Source: Hydrangea macrophylla (lineage: Eukaryota > Streptophyta > Magnoliopsida > Cornales > Hydrangeaceae). From it: a stretch of 64,000 nucleotides of DNA. Position 1 is the first letter of the stretch; each line of letters opens with the position of its first letter. Under the pieces are notes generated by a model, which saw only the letters and a program-made list of their open reading frames with translations, did not search any database and had not been told where the DNA came from. The stretch lies in NCBI GenBank assembly GCA_033977485.1, contig CM066994.1:117948458-118012457 (forward strand), given 5' to 3'. The translations under genes were made by a program, and so were the position numbers. Shown here in pieces: positions 33,401-45,565 of this stretch.

Positions 33401-36400
33401 ATGGATCATAATCGAGAACGTTCACCTCATTCGAGGTTGGACCAACTAGAAGATGTAGTAAGCAATTTTGTAAAGGCAGTAAGTGATCAGATGGGTGGTG
33501 ATAGACCTGCAAACCCACAACCACGGGCCGAACGAGGAGTCATTGAACAATTTTATAAAAGAAAACCGAGTCAATTTGATGGAGGTCCAGATCCATCACA
33601 GGCTGATCATTGGGTAATGGATATGGAACGTATCTTTCGGGCGGTGGAGTGTACAGATGGGGAGAAAATAATGTGTGCTACTGATACTTTGAAAGGTGAA
33701 GCCCAGAACTGGTGGGTAAATGTGATTGAGCAAGGGGCACCTGAGACCTGGAATAGATTTGTGAAAGTTTTCTATAAGCGGTACTTTCCAGCATCCGTCA
33801 AGACTCAGATGGGCCGTGAGTTTGCAAATTTGCAACAGGGGGATATGACAGTAAATGAGTATGCAGCAAAATATAATCGCCTACTTCGGTTTGCACATCG
33901 AACGGTACCAAGGGAAGTGGATAGGGCACGGAAATTTGAAGAAGGCCTACGAGATAATATTAGAAGCCGAGTGGATACACATCAACTCAGAAAGGTGGCC
34001 GATGTGCAAGATGTTGCTTTGATCGCAGAAAGGGATATTGACAAGTATAAACAGAACCAACAGAATAAGCGGCCAGCTGAGGGAAAAAGTAAAGGACAAG
34101 GTTTCTTTAAGAAGCCGTTCTCGCGAGGTTCTAGTTCTGGCTCAGCAGTTCAAAGGGGAAGTTCTTTTTCTGGGGAAAGTCGTCCACTATGTCCATCGTG
34201 TAGTCGCCAGCATTGGGGAGTATGTCACTTGACACTAGTGTGCAATATCTGCAAGCAGAAGGGCCATATAGCGAGGAATTGCCCACAATCTCGAACTCAG
34301 AGCACAGGGAGTATCAATCCAGACATGAGAGGGAAATGCTTCGAATGTGGACAGCCAGGCCATCAAGCCAAGGACTGCCCAACAAGGCGACAGCGAGGGA
34401 CGGGTTCTATGGCTTCAACTGGAGCAAAACAAGGGACAAGTGTGGATAAAGGGAGAGGGCCAGAACAAAGACAAGGAAGGTATTATCGACTAACGCCTGG
34501 GGATGCTGCAGCAGCCGATTCTGTCGTGTCAGGTACATTACTCATTTGTTCACACCCGGCATATGTTTTAATAGATTCAGGTTCAACACATTCTTTTGTT
34601 GCACATGAATTTGTTAGACATTTAGACAGTATGTCAGAACCTTTAGGGTTTGATCTGTCGATATCGTTACCCCTGAGTAAACCTATGGTGACTTCATCAA
34701 TATTCAAAGCATGTGAAATCAGGGTAAATGATAGGGTTTTGACAGTGAATTTAATTCCGTTGGCCGTTAATTATTTTGACGTAATTTTGGGTATGGACTG
34801 GTTATCCGCAAACCAAGCTACTATCGATTGTGAACAGAAAAGAGTTACTTTTCGACCAATGGGACAAGGGGAGTTTAGTTTTCAAGGAACTGGTGTTGTA
34901 GCACCACCATATCTGATTTCAGCAATTCGGGCAGGCAAGTTGTTGAAACAAGGTTGTCGGGGGTTCTTATGTTCAATAATTGACACACGGGTCACAGGAA
35001 CTAAGGTAGAAGACATTTCAATTGTACGAGAGTTCCCAGATGTCTTTCCTGAAGATCTACCTGATGTACTAGTTGAGCGAGAGATTGAATTTACTATTGA
35101 AGTAGCCTCGGGGTCTCAGTCAGTATCGAAAACACCGTATAGAATGGCACCGGTGGAGTTGAAAGAACTGAAGATTCAGTTGCAAGATCTTCTAGATAAA
35201 GGGTTCATTCGACCTAGTGTATCGCCGTGGGGTGCACCAGTCTTGTTTGTCAAAAAGAAAGATGGAACGATGAGAATGTGTATCGATTATCGAGAACTCA
35301 ACAAGTTAACTATCAAGAATAAATATCCATTGCCTAGGATCGACGACTTGTTTGATCAACTTCAAGGAGCCCAAGTCTTTTCTAAGATCGATCTGCGATC
35401 GGGTTACCATCAATTAAAAGTCAAGGAAGAGGACGTGGAGAAGACAGCATTCAGGACTCGTTATGGTCATTATGAATTCCTTGTTATGCCTTTTGGAGTT
35501 ACAAATGCACCGGCAGCATTTATGGATTTGATGAATCGAGTGTTCAAAGATTATTTGGATGAGTTTGTAATTGTCTTCATAGATGATATCTTAATATATT
35601 CCAAGAGTGTGGAAGACCACGAGAGGCATCTACGGTTGGTCCTACAACGACTCCGTGAAAAGAAGTTGTTTGGGAAGTTAAAGAAGTGTGAATTTTGGTT
35701 AACTGAGATAGCATTCTTGGGGCACGTAATATCAAAAGAAGGGGTATCAGTGGATCCACAGAAAATTGAAGCTGTAGCCAATTGGAAGTCGCCAACAAGT
35801 GTGCCAGAGGTACGAAGCTTCTTGGGATTAGCTGGATATTACCGAAGGTTCGTGGAAAATTTTTCAAGAATTGCGATGCCTATGACACAACTTATGCGAA
35901 AAGATGTTCCTTTCATTTGGAGTCCAGAATGTGAAGAAAGTTTTGTTGAATTGAAGACTTGTTTGATGACAGCACCAATATTGACCATTCCTTCTGGTAC
36001 TACAGGGTTTGTGATATACAGCGATGCTTCCTATCGAGGTTTGGGTTGTGTTTTGATGCAGAACAACAAGGTAATTGCATATGCCTCGCGACAGTTAAGG
36101 CCACATGAAGTGAACTACCCGACACATGATCTTGAATTAGCGGCGGTTATCTTTACTTTGAAGATTTGGAGGCATTATCTCTACGGGGAAAAATGTGAAA
36201 TTTACACAGATCATAAAAGTTTAAAGTATTTATTTACACAGCGGGATTTGAATATGAGACAGAGGAGATGGTTAGAGCTGATGAAGGATTATGATTTAAC
36301 AATTCAATATCATCCAGGGAAAGCTAATGTGGTGGCCGATGCACTGAGTCGAAAGTCTACAACTAATTTGGCCTATGCTGTGACTTCACAAGAAAAGTTA

Positions 36401-37909
36401 ATTCGGGAAATGGAGCAGCTAAGGTTAGAGGTGATTCCAGAAACTAAAGGTGGTCTAATGTCAGCTATTATTGCACAGCCGTCTCTTATTGATGAAATTC
36501 GAGCCAAACAGCTTCAAGATCCAATATTGAAGAAGATTCATGATGAGATACCTGAAGGTAAGCAGCCAGAATTTATTTTTGAGAATGGTATGTTGAAATT
36601 CAGGAATCGGGTTTGTGTACCCAATATCGATGGTATCAAGGAAGTAATTTTGGAAGAGGCACACAATACAAGGTACTCAATCCATCCGGGTAGTACTAAG
36701 ATGTATCGTGATTTGCGGGAAATCTATTGGTGGTCAGGAATGAAACGTGAAGTGGCAGAGCATGTCGCAAAGTGTGTGGCTTGTCAAAGGATAAAAGTGG
36801 AACACCAAAAACCAGCGGGAAAATTGGAACCATTGCCTATACCAGAGTGGAAATGGGAAAATATCACAATGGACTTCGTGGGAGGTTTACCGAGATCTAG
36901 GAAGTCAAATGACAGTGTTTGGGTAATTGTTGATCGATTGACCAAGTCGGCACATTTTCTACCAATCAAGACTAATGATCCAAAGAAATTAGCTGAATTG
37001 TATGTCCAAGAAATTGTGAGACTTCATGGAGTTCCAGTATCTATAGTTTCAGATCGGGATAGTGCATTTACATCAAGATTTTGGCAAGGAATGCAGAGAG
37101 CGATGGGTACAAGATTGAGTTTCAGTACAGCTTTTCATCCTCAAACTGATGGCCAATCAGAACGTGTAATTCAGATACTAGAAGATATGCTTCGACTTTG
37201 TGTTTTGGATTTCAAAGGGGATTAGGAAGAACATTTGCCATTGGCTGAATTTGCTTATAATAATAGTTATCAATCCAGTCTTGGTATGGCGCCTTTTGAG
37301 GCTTTATATGGGCGTAAGTGTCGTTCTCCACTTTGTTGGACCGAGGTTGGTGAGAGGAGATTGATAGGGCCTGAAATTGTTCAGCAGACTACGGAGAAGA
37401 TAAAGATAATACAACAACGACTTCAAACAGCTCAAAGTAGATATAAAAGCTATGCGGACTTGAAAAGGAGACCGATGGAGTTTGAAGTTGGGGATTTTGT
37501 ATTCTTGAAAGTATCACCTTCAAAGGGTATTACGAGGTTTGGGAAACGTGGGAAGTTGAATCCAAGGTATGTTGGGCCATTTGAGATCATTGGCAGAGTT
37601 GGACCAGTAGCTTATCGGTTAGAATTACCACCAGAATTAGCTAATGTGCATGATGTTTTTCACATATCAATGTTAAGGAAATGTGTATCAGATCCGAAGA
37701 AAGTGATTATTCCAGAGTCGTTGGAAGTCAGGGAAGACTTGACTTATTTCGAGCATCCAGTCAAGATTCTTGATAGGAAAGAGCAAGTTCTGAGGACAAA
37801 GACAATTCCTTTGGTTATGGTGCTATGGCGGAATCACTCCGTTGAGGAAGCCACGTGGGAAAGAGAAGATGAAATGAAAGAGAAGTATCCATTCTTGTTC
37901 GAAACATGA
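33401..37909 (+). pseudogene. Tekay gag-pol polyprotein with one nonsense codon
   Basis: ATG at 33401; 1502 residues if the stop is read through. Order: gag (about 45-220, including [20 protein letters not shown]); two zinc knuckles ([14 protein letters not shown] about 279, [14 protein letters not shown] about 312); protease DSGS (about 391); reverse transcriptase (DYRELNK about 626; FIDDILIYS about 726); RNase H; integrase HHCC finger (about 1090-1130) and D, D, E residues (about 1157, 1217, 1253); GPF motif; C-terminal chromodomain (WRNHSVEEATWE). The stop TAG at 37223-37225 falls after the catalytic Glu, where relatives have Trp, and separates integrase core from chromodomain. Without the chromodomain, targeting would be affected; the rest looks intact. 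Confidence 0.95.
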
Positions 37910-37940
37910 GGTACTACGAGTTTGGGGACAAACTCCTTTT

Positions 37941-37954
37941 AAGGAGGGGAGAGA
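37941..37954 (+). other. Polypurine tract
   Basis: AAGGAGGGGAGAGA directly before the 3' LTR, the expected primer site for plus-strand DNA synthesis. Confidence 0.9.
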
Positions 37955-39904
37955 TGTGACACCCGCTCCCGCGGTTTATATTTAATATTGCTTTAGCATG
38001 CATAATCATAAGTTAATATTAATTAATGTGTTATGTGACACTTATTGGAGTGGGATTGACCCACTAAGTTGATTATGGGTGTCCAGTTGGGAACCCAGTT
38101 GTTGCTAGTATGGCAATCCCAAGTTGGGATATGTGTTGATGGGTCCCAGTTGAGATGGGACATTATATGTGGAACACCCTATGTGCCTAAATGTTTATTA
38201 AGGCTTAAATGATTTACCATTTTATTGTTGTTAATATCATGTTATTAGGTAGTGACCACTTCTGGGGTCAATTAGGGGTACCTTTGTGAGCACGAATTGA
38301 ACACGTTACATAATTAGTAGGTTAATTAGCAACTTCATATAATTAAATGGGACCACTTATGGGACCCATGCGAGACATAGACAAATACCCATTTAGGTTT
38401 GGGATAGTTTTAATACAGTTTCATAATTAATAGGGGCGTAAGTGCGAAATTAGTAAACTAATGGGGGTGTTATAATAAAATGGAAAATTTATATAAACAA
38501 GCCACCTAGGAGGAGGATGACTCCTCAATTCAATTGTTCCAATCTCGGATAGTTAACATTACAGTGACGAAGACGAGAATTGCTATAGTTGACGGTGACG
38601 TTACCGAAGCCGATTGACGCGCCGAACAACGTCGGTTTTTAAAACAGGCTACATATTCGGACTCCTGGGGGTGAGTCTAATCTATTGGTATTAATTTTAT
38701 TGAGTTCTGTGACAGTTTTTCCGCGACCCATTTTGGGGTTTAAGCTCATAACTTGTAATTTTTATATAGGGTTTGTACCTGGATCATAATAGGAATCTAA
38801 TATTGTGATTAGGAGCGAAACCCAAGAGGTGAGTGATGTTAATTTTGATATTTGGATGATTTGCATGTTAGGTTCAATTGTGATGCCAAAGCATGCCTAA
38901 TTAGCGTAATTTAATTTATTTAGATTATTATTGGGCAAAATTCATGTGGTTAAATTAGGCCCAATTTATTTGTGAAAGCATGGTGTAATGATTAAATGAG
39001 CATGTTGAGTTGCCTATTTGGGTCAATGGAAATTGCTAGTTCTATTCCACCATGAGGTAATCTTTGTGGTGACGACCACGGCCGCCAGAGGCCTATGGGA
39101 CCGCACGTGTGAAGGCGTGGGTCATGACTAGTCACGTGGGCTTGGGGAGTGGAGCCGCGGGCTAGCCGGTAGTGGTGGGAGTGAACTAGTAGTTGCCAGA
39201 GACTATAGTTATTTGTAATATGTTGAATTGAGCGTGTTTATTATCCATGTTCATGATTGGCATTACTCACAAGCATATAGCTTATATATTGTAGTGGTTA
39301 TTGAATAACCATCGTAGGTGATCGCGGCGAGGAATCGGGGAAGTAAGCTGGGATGTGGCTTGGCTGGCTTATGGGTTTTGGGGGTTGTTGTAACCTTGTG
39401 AATAGTTACTTGCTTTTTAGTTTAAAGCTTGCAATGTAGTTGTAATTAATGGGTTTTAATCTGGGCTGTAGTACGAGTCATACTTTGGTTGGTGTAAGGG
39501 CTTATGTAATATTTCTAGTTAAATTTTATACTTTAGTTGGGATTGGTTGTAAATGGCTATATTTAGTACTTTTCCTAAAGTATTTAAAAACTCTTGCTTG
39601 TACTTGGAAGCTCATGTTTGTGATTTTGATTTTATTCTAAATGGTTTAAAGCATAAATTTTGATTTCAACTTGTGATTTGGTAATATTATTGGGAATTTA
39701 TTACTTGTTAAAACAGGGTTATTTTGGCTGATTGCAAAGACAGGATTTTGTTTTTTTTTATTTTATTTTATTTTATTTATTATAGTTGAGCTTCTTTGGT
39801 TTAAGTTTATTTTAAATTTATTTTTGAAACTTTAATCACTTGTGTAAGGCCTTGGTGGCGTGCCACGTGTCCTAGGATCATCTGGGTGGTTCTGGGGCGT
39901 GACA
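37955..39904 (+). repeat. 3' LTR of the young Tekay element
   Basis: Same length and ends as the 5' LTR, at a constant offset of 6688 bp. Confidence 0.95.
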
Positions 39905-39942
39905 GAAAATTTTCATTGCAAAAATCATTTTTTGTTGTAGTG

Positions 39943-40134
39943 CCACCACCCCCAGTCTACAAGTCCCCACCACTACCAGTCTATTACTCTCCACCACCCC
40001 TAGTCTACAAGTCTCCACCACCAGCAGTCTATTACTCTCCACCACCCCCAGTGTACATTAATTCACCACCATCACCCCATTACTATTACTCTTCACCCCC
40101 TCCTCCCCCTACTAATAAGTCTCAGTGGCTTTGA
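39943..40134 (+). pseudogene. Extensin 3' fragment
   Basis: Starts directly after the CACTA terminus in mid-repeat (PPPPVYKSPP) and ends NKSQWL-stop. Same frame and nearly the same sequence as 23589-23780, without promoter or signal peptide. It is a by-product of the 2-kb duplication. Confidence 0.85.
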
Positions 40135-41980
40135 TAGTATAAAGGTAAACTTCTTATGATCATTTAAATTCATCAATACATAGCTTATCTTCAAAACCTA
40201 ATGTTGCTTTGAAGAATTAATGTAGTTTTATGAGTTATAACTAGTGGTTTGCCAACGGAAGAAACTCATTGTGCACTATTTACATTATTTGTAGTTAAAT
40301 AACTACATCATTAATTTTCCAAGAATGTGTACTTAATGGTCCATTAATGACAGAAACTCAATATATGTTCTTGAAGGAAAAGAGAAGAATAGCAGAATAA
40401 ATAAAAGGAGTGTTGCAAAGCTTTTTATAGAGAGAAGAAAAGCGACCAAAGGAAGAAGAAGAAGAAGAATAAAAGGCTACAAGATAGAATTGGTTTTTCA
40501 TTGTTTTCATGTAATGGTCTATGCATTTGCTTAGACCAATCCGTATGTGTGTGAATGTGTATGTTGGTCATCTAGATAATAAAATTATTTGTGTTGTCAA
40601 TAATTTTTTTTTTGTTTTATTCCTCATTTTCCTTTTAACGTTTTGCCCTCTTTCGAAATTTCATCTGAGTATATCCACACACACATGTGTGTGTATGACA
40701 GTATGTATTAAGGAAATACAACCCTACTACAATTCTAGGAGTGTGGTTTTCAAACAAACAAATTAAATAAGTCTTTTCCATCTCATTATTTTGACACTAT
40801 CGACGTAAATTTTCACTCATGGCTTCTCTCATTTTGTTTGGCTAAGCAATCAAAGTTTTATGAAAGAAAGGCACAAAGCACAAATCAGTACACCCAAAAA
40901 CCAAACCCCCATATTGCAGAAGCAACAAGAAATTCGCCAAACTAACTTAAAAAAACAGAAGCAGAAACAAAACACCCTCAACCAAAGTATGTGCCTGATG
41001 GCTGATGCATGAAATAGTACAATTTGCCATAGAAGTTCTCACCTAACAGTCATTGATTTTGAAGAAGCATTTGCTTGCCACTATTGCCAGTAATATTAGT
41101 TTTCATGTAGCTAAAGCAATATAGTTTGACAACCACCACCATGCATTCTGGAGGTATGCAACCATGGCTTCCATGACTTTTCAGTAATCTGTTTTATTCT
41201 TTGACTTATGCAGGGGTGGTAAGATCAAGTGGTAGGTGGTGTATGCAATTTGTAATTGTTACTATTATTATAGCGCTTAAGTATATTGTTTTTGATAATT
41301 TGTGTTGTTTCAGGTTATTGAATGAACTTAGATTGTGTTCAAAATGCACTCCAATTGGGAGACAAATATTTGAGAATAATGTGACTTGGCGTCAATACAT
41401 TGTTCATCCAAAGAGTACATTTTTGTTCATCCACCAACACCATCCTTATTTTATCAATAGAATTACTCAATGACACACATAAAAGAAAGGTGTTTGTGGG
41501 TGAGCAAAAATGAACTCTTTTTTTTTTTTTTCAAATTCCCTTTTTTTTTGGAATTATTTTGTGACATCCACAATGGTTTGAGGTTTCTATGGACCACATT
41601 AGACCTCCATTAATAGGGATGGCAATGGGGTGGGTTTTCCGGGTTCCCCGCCCCTCCCCGCCCCGCCCCGCCCCTAATAGGTAGGGTATGGGGGGGGGGG
41701 GGCTTAATAGGGTTAGGGGCGGGTATGGGGGAGGTTTTCAAAACTCGGGTCGGGGTCGGGGTAGGGTCAAAAAACCCGCCCCCGCCCCGAATATACTTGT
41801 ATTTATATTTTTACCCCTCAATAGTTATGTGTATTACCATTTAAAAAAAAATAAACTGCACTATTAGGGAACTAATTGGGTAAGTTAAAAAAAAACTGCA
41901 CTATTAGAGAAAAAAATGCATTAAAAAAATTGCTTTTTCAATTTGTGTACCAAAAAAAAAAAAACATAATCGGGGCGGGG
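39943..41980 (+). repeat. 2-kb direct repeat, copy C side
   Basis: Partner of 23589-25633. It continues past the breakpoint into the rest of the hAT element and then into sequence shared with copy A. Confidence 0.9.
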
Positions 41981-44412
41981 CGGGGCGGGGGCGGGGGAGG
42001 GGAGAGCACTATGCGGGGCGGGGCGGGGGCGGGGGGAGGGTTTACTGAAGCGGGGCGGGGGCGGGGTATGGGGGCCCCGTCCCATACCCGCACCGTTGCC
42101 ATCCCTATCCATTAATGGTGAATTGAGGCTTAGATTGGAATTAAAACAAGTTTTACACATTTTTCGGTTCAGATAATTCTTTTCTTTTCTTTTTTTTTTT
42201 CTTTTTCTTTTATAGTGATGCATAAGATTATAAATTGGGCTGCTGAAAATGATGTGGGGTCCAATCAATAGGATGGGTCATGGATATGCAACTATATCAT
42301 TTTACTTCTCTTACTGTACTGTTGGGCCTTCCAACTAGATTGGCCCAAATACAAAAACTAAAGGTCCGTTGGGTTTTTGATTTTCGATTTTTTACAGTTT
42401 GAAAATGGAAATTTGATTTTGTTTCTTTATCCTTTATAAGAACTTATACTGAAAACTGAAAATGACAATTTTTTATTTTCGATTTTGGGCTTTGTGTCGT
42501 TATTTTCACAAAAAATGACTAAGCACGTTTCGATTATCGTTTCCAAAAAAGAAAAAATCGATTACCAATCATGTTTTCAATTTCATTAAAAGCACACAAT
42601 TAAAAACGACAACGTTACCAAACGGCTGTAAAATAAGACTGTTCATGATTATATTTACTCAATAGTCTATTTTCATCGAATGACCATCAAGCATATTTTG
42701 TTTCATTTTAGACTATCATTACAGGTCTCAAATCAACATGAACATATGAAACTATTTGAGTTAATGGATAAAACAGAACGAATTAAGTTCAGTTTATGCT
42801 AATTTTTATCTGGATTTTTTTTAAAAAAAAAAATTAAAAATCATCATCTTGGTGGGTTGGAAAATGACTTGTTTTAAGTTATTTTTAACTTGAAAACAAA
42901 CTATTTTACCGTGAAATTACATATTTAAACACTTGAATATATAGATTTTTTGTTTTGTTTTTTATTTCAAGGAAAATAGGGAATGGAAAGGCCTAAGACT
43001 CAGCTCGGCGTCAAAAGAGTTATACTCACTTTGCTTTGAATATATAGAATTGATTCACTTAGGGCCTGTTTGAGAATATCCAAAAGAGGATCTGGTTCAA
43101 TGCAAGTCTACTTTTTATCTAGTTTTTGTGAGAGCCAAATGTTGTTTGGGTTGACAAGAGAGCATTAGGCACTCGCCAAATTAGGTTATCACAAGAACTA
43201 GATAAAAATTAGATTTGAACTGAACTAGGTCTTGTTTTAAGCTTTCCCAAAAAGGCCCTTAGTAACCATAATTAAAATGAGAGCATTTTTTCAGTAAAAA
43301 AAAATGACATTATTTTTGCTCACTGAAAAATTTGCTCACACCCAAACACCCCATTAGGTGAGCATGTAAAACCCACCATTTTTCATCTTTTGTTTATCCC
43401 CATTTAACCCAGAAAAAGTAATAGGCTCCACATACTCACCCAATAAGATGCTTGAGTGAGTAATGTGTGAACAAATTTTAGGTGAGTAAAAATGCTCACT
43501 AATTAAATTTGGTTTTGATGTTCCCCCAGTTAACACATTCTCACATGAAGGTACTTCATACTTGATAATTGATTCTTCTATTGCTCAAGGTACTGCTTGG
43601 TACATGAACTTATTGAAGAAATAAAGAAGACAAAAAAAGAAGGAAAAAAAGAAAAACTATCAATTAAAATACGTTTCTTTGGGCAATGTTATTCGCACTA
43701 TTGATTAATAAATGCACTCTATGAATTACATTGAGTGTATGGTACAACAGGTTACTAGAGTGGTACCATGAAATGCATTAGTTGATTTTTAGAGTGCCAA
43801 TAGTTATTCCCTCTTTTCTTTTTGTCAATGAAAAATATAATTCAAAAAACATAATGAAAATTTTTAATTTTTGTGATTCAATTCTATCTATCTCTTTATA
43901 ATTACGAAGGATCCTAATGGCCCAATGGTATCACGTCATTTCTCCATGTGGGAGGAGAGGGGTTCACATCTCTCCAAAGGAGAGTGAGAGGGCTTTTTCA
44001 TCTCTTTCACTTTGTAAAACTACCCTCTGACTGATTGGATTGTGTGTGTGTACTGTGTGGTGTGCGTTAATCTGTGAAGTGATCTTGAGCATTTTGAACC
44101 CCAAAAACTAACTTATGAGATAAGACTTTCCCTCACATTTATAAATCAACCACATGTCCCTTCTACATTGGATGTGGAACAGGAATACCCCACATACATT
44201 ATCACGTAAAGTAAACCCCCAAAAAAAAAAAAAAAAAATATGCTACTTTTTGAAATCCACGAACCAGTGAAACTTAATATGATGAGGTCATACGTGGCTG
44301 CCCGAGCTCGTGTCAGGAAAGTGCAAGAAGACAAATGTCAAACGAATCGGTCGGTGTAGATTACATCTTTCTTAGTAATCCAACGGCGCAGATTTTATTA
44401 TAAAAAAAGGCC
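40986..44412 (+). repeat. Duplicated segment, copy C
   Basis: Partner of 12924-16440. Contains the complete hAT element; lacks copy A's two MITEs and gag fragment. No intact gene is seen inside. A T- and A-rich sequence with MITE-like GCTCACYGAAAAATTTGCTCAC (about 43315-43500) is common to both copies. Confidence 0.8.
41614..42107. mobile_element. Complete hAT-type non-autonomous element (494 bp)
   Basis: TIRs TAGGGATGGCAA and TTGCCATCCCTA, 8-bp TSD TCCATTAA at 41606-41613 and 42108-42115. GC-rich body with GGGGCGGGG runs. TSD length and TIR fit hAT. Copy A has the single empty target near 13603-13610. Confidence 0.92.
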
Positions 44413-45425
44413 GCGGAAACACGGAGCCGCTCGCACTCATAGTTTGGAAGATATATTCCTTTGCTTTGACCCCACCATTACCCCACTACCGTACAATACA
44501 TATCAGTCCAAAAACCACCGTCAACTTAACCATGGTTACTTTCAAAATTTGAGGCTCGTTTGGACCAGGTTTATGGAGAAGTTTTTTTTAACAATATGCT
44601 AGGTATACACACACTTTTGCACACACTATGTTTTACATACATATAACTTGTGATGTTTGAAATTTTTACAATTTTTTGTGCATCACTTACACAGCACATG
44701 GTACATGCATTTAAAGATGGGTATGCAAAAGTGTGCATGCCTAATAGTGCTCTTTTTTTTTAAATTTTTTTTTATAACTATTTTGAGGGTACTACTCACT
44801 ACAGTTATACCAAAAATCGGAGGATCTAATTGAACGACTAAATCGACAACTATAGTCGATTTTTTAAAAATCACACAGCTCAAAATCGAACCGAATAGAA
44901 AGAACCAACTGTAATATTATTAAACATGAAAAATTCACGGAAAAAAAAATGACCGAATTGAACTATTTACACTCCTAAAGTTGACACAATACACTGTAGT
45001 TAATAGAAGTGAGTTATTTGGACAGAACACACAAATCGAAATTTCCATTATTTGTGAATTTGGAGACTTATGTTCCATCCAAATAAATCACTAAAATTGG
45101 TTACTTTAAGGTACTACGTCAACATATCACGTGGTACCTTGGGAGTACCTATAAATTTCTCAAATTTAGTTACATTTTTTCAAGTATTTTTTCTACTATT
45201 TTGAATTGTAATTAAATCACACATTCAAATGTGTCCATGTAACACCTACGTAACACACAAGTAGTTTAATACTAGTATCTTTGAACAAGACAAAAAGTAC
45301 TATAGTATAGTTTCAAATAAAATCTATTGTCATATTTCTTAAATAAAACCAGGTCATTTGCGAACTACAAACCTTGCTATACACCTTCCCAAACAGCCCC
45401 TTAAAAACCACACGCCATATATCTC
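44413..45425. other. Upstream intergenic region of the LBD gene
   Basis: No gene seen. A foldback MITE-like stretch runs about 44596-44755: CACACACTTTTGCACACAC at the left pairs with GCAAAAGTGTGCATGC at the right. Remaining sequence is AT-rich. Confidence 0.5.
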
Positions 45426-45452
45426 CTATATATATATATATATATATATATC
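45426..45452 (+). promoter_or_regulatory. TA-repeat / TATA region of the LBD gene
   Basis: A (TA)n run about 115-140 bp before the ATG, followed by a CT-rich 5' leader (TCTCTCTCTCT at 45470-45480) and a GA run just before the ATG. This matches common plant core promoter layout. Confidence 0.5.
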
Positions 45453-45565
45453 ACCGTCCTCAAAAAGTCTCTCTCTCTCTAGACTTCCTATGAGATAAAG
45501 GAATATATCTCATCTCAACCTATAGTAAGAAATCTAGAGAGAGAGAGAGAGAGAGAAAAAAAAAA

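Larger units (their letters stand above)
31267..39904 (+). mobile_element. Complete, young Tekay/Del chromovirus (8638 bp)
   Basis: Has two 1950-bp LTRs, PBS, one gag-pol frame broken by a single stop, and a PPT. GAAAA flanks it exactly (31262-31266 and 39905-39909). The chromodomain at the C-terminus and the RT sequence place it in the Tekay clade. Only about four substitutions separate the LTRs, so insertion was recent. It lies within CACTA 2. Confidence 0.96.
25634..39942. mobile_element. CACTA (En/Spm) element 2, with nested insertions
   Basis: The right terminus is TTTTTTGTTGTAGTG (39928-39942). The left terminus begins CAACAAAACATGG, that is the CACTACAACAAA end without its first five bases. 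Subterminal GGCAASGAAA motifs crowd both ends, the interior holds a 179-bp array and a transposon-protein remnant (28562-28906). The Tekay element 31267-39904 is inserted about 35 bp from the right end. Without it, the element is about 5.7 kb. Different DNA lies on the two sides (hAT on the left, extensin on the right), so this is not a simple insertion. Confidence 0.8.
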
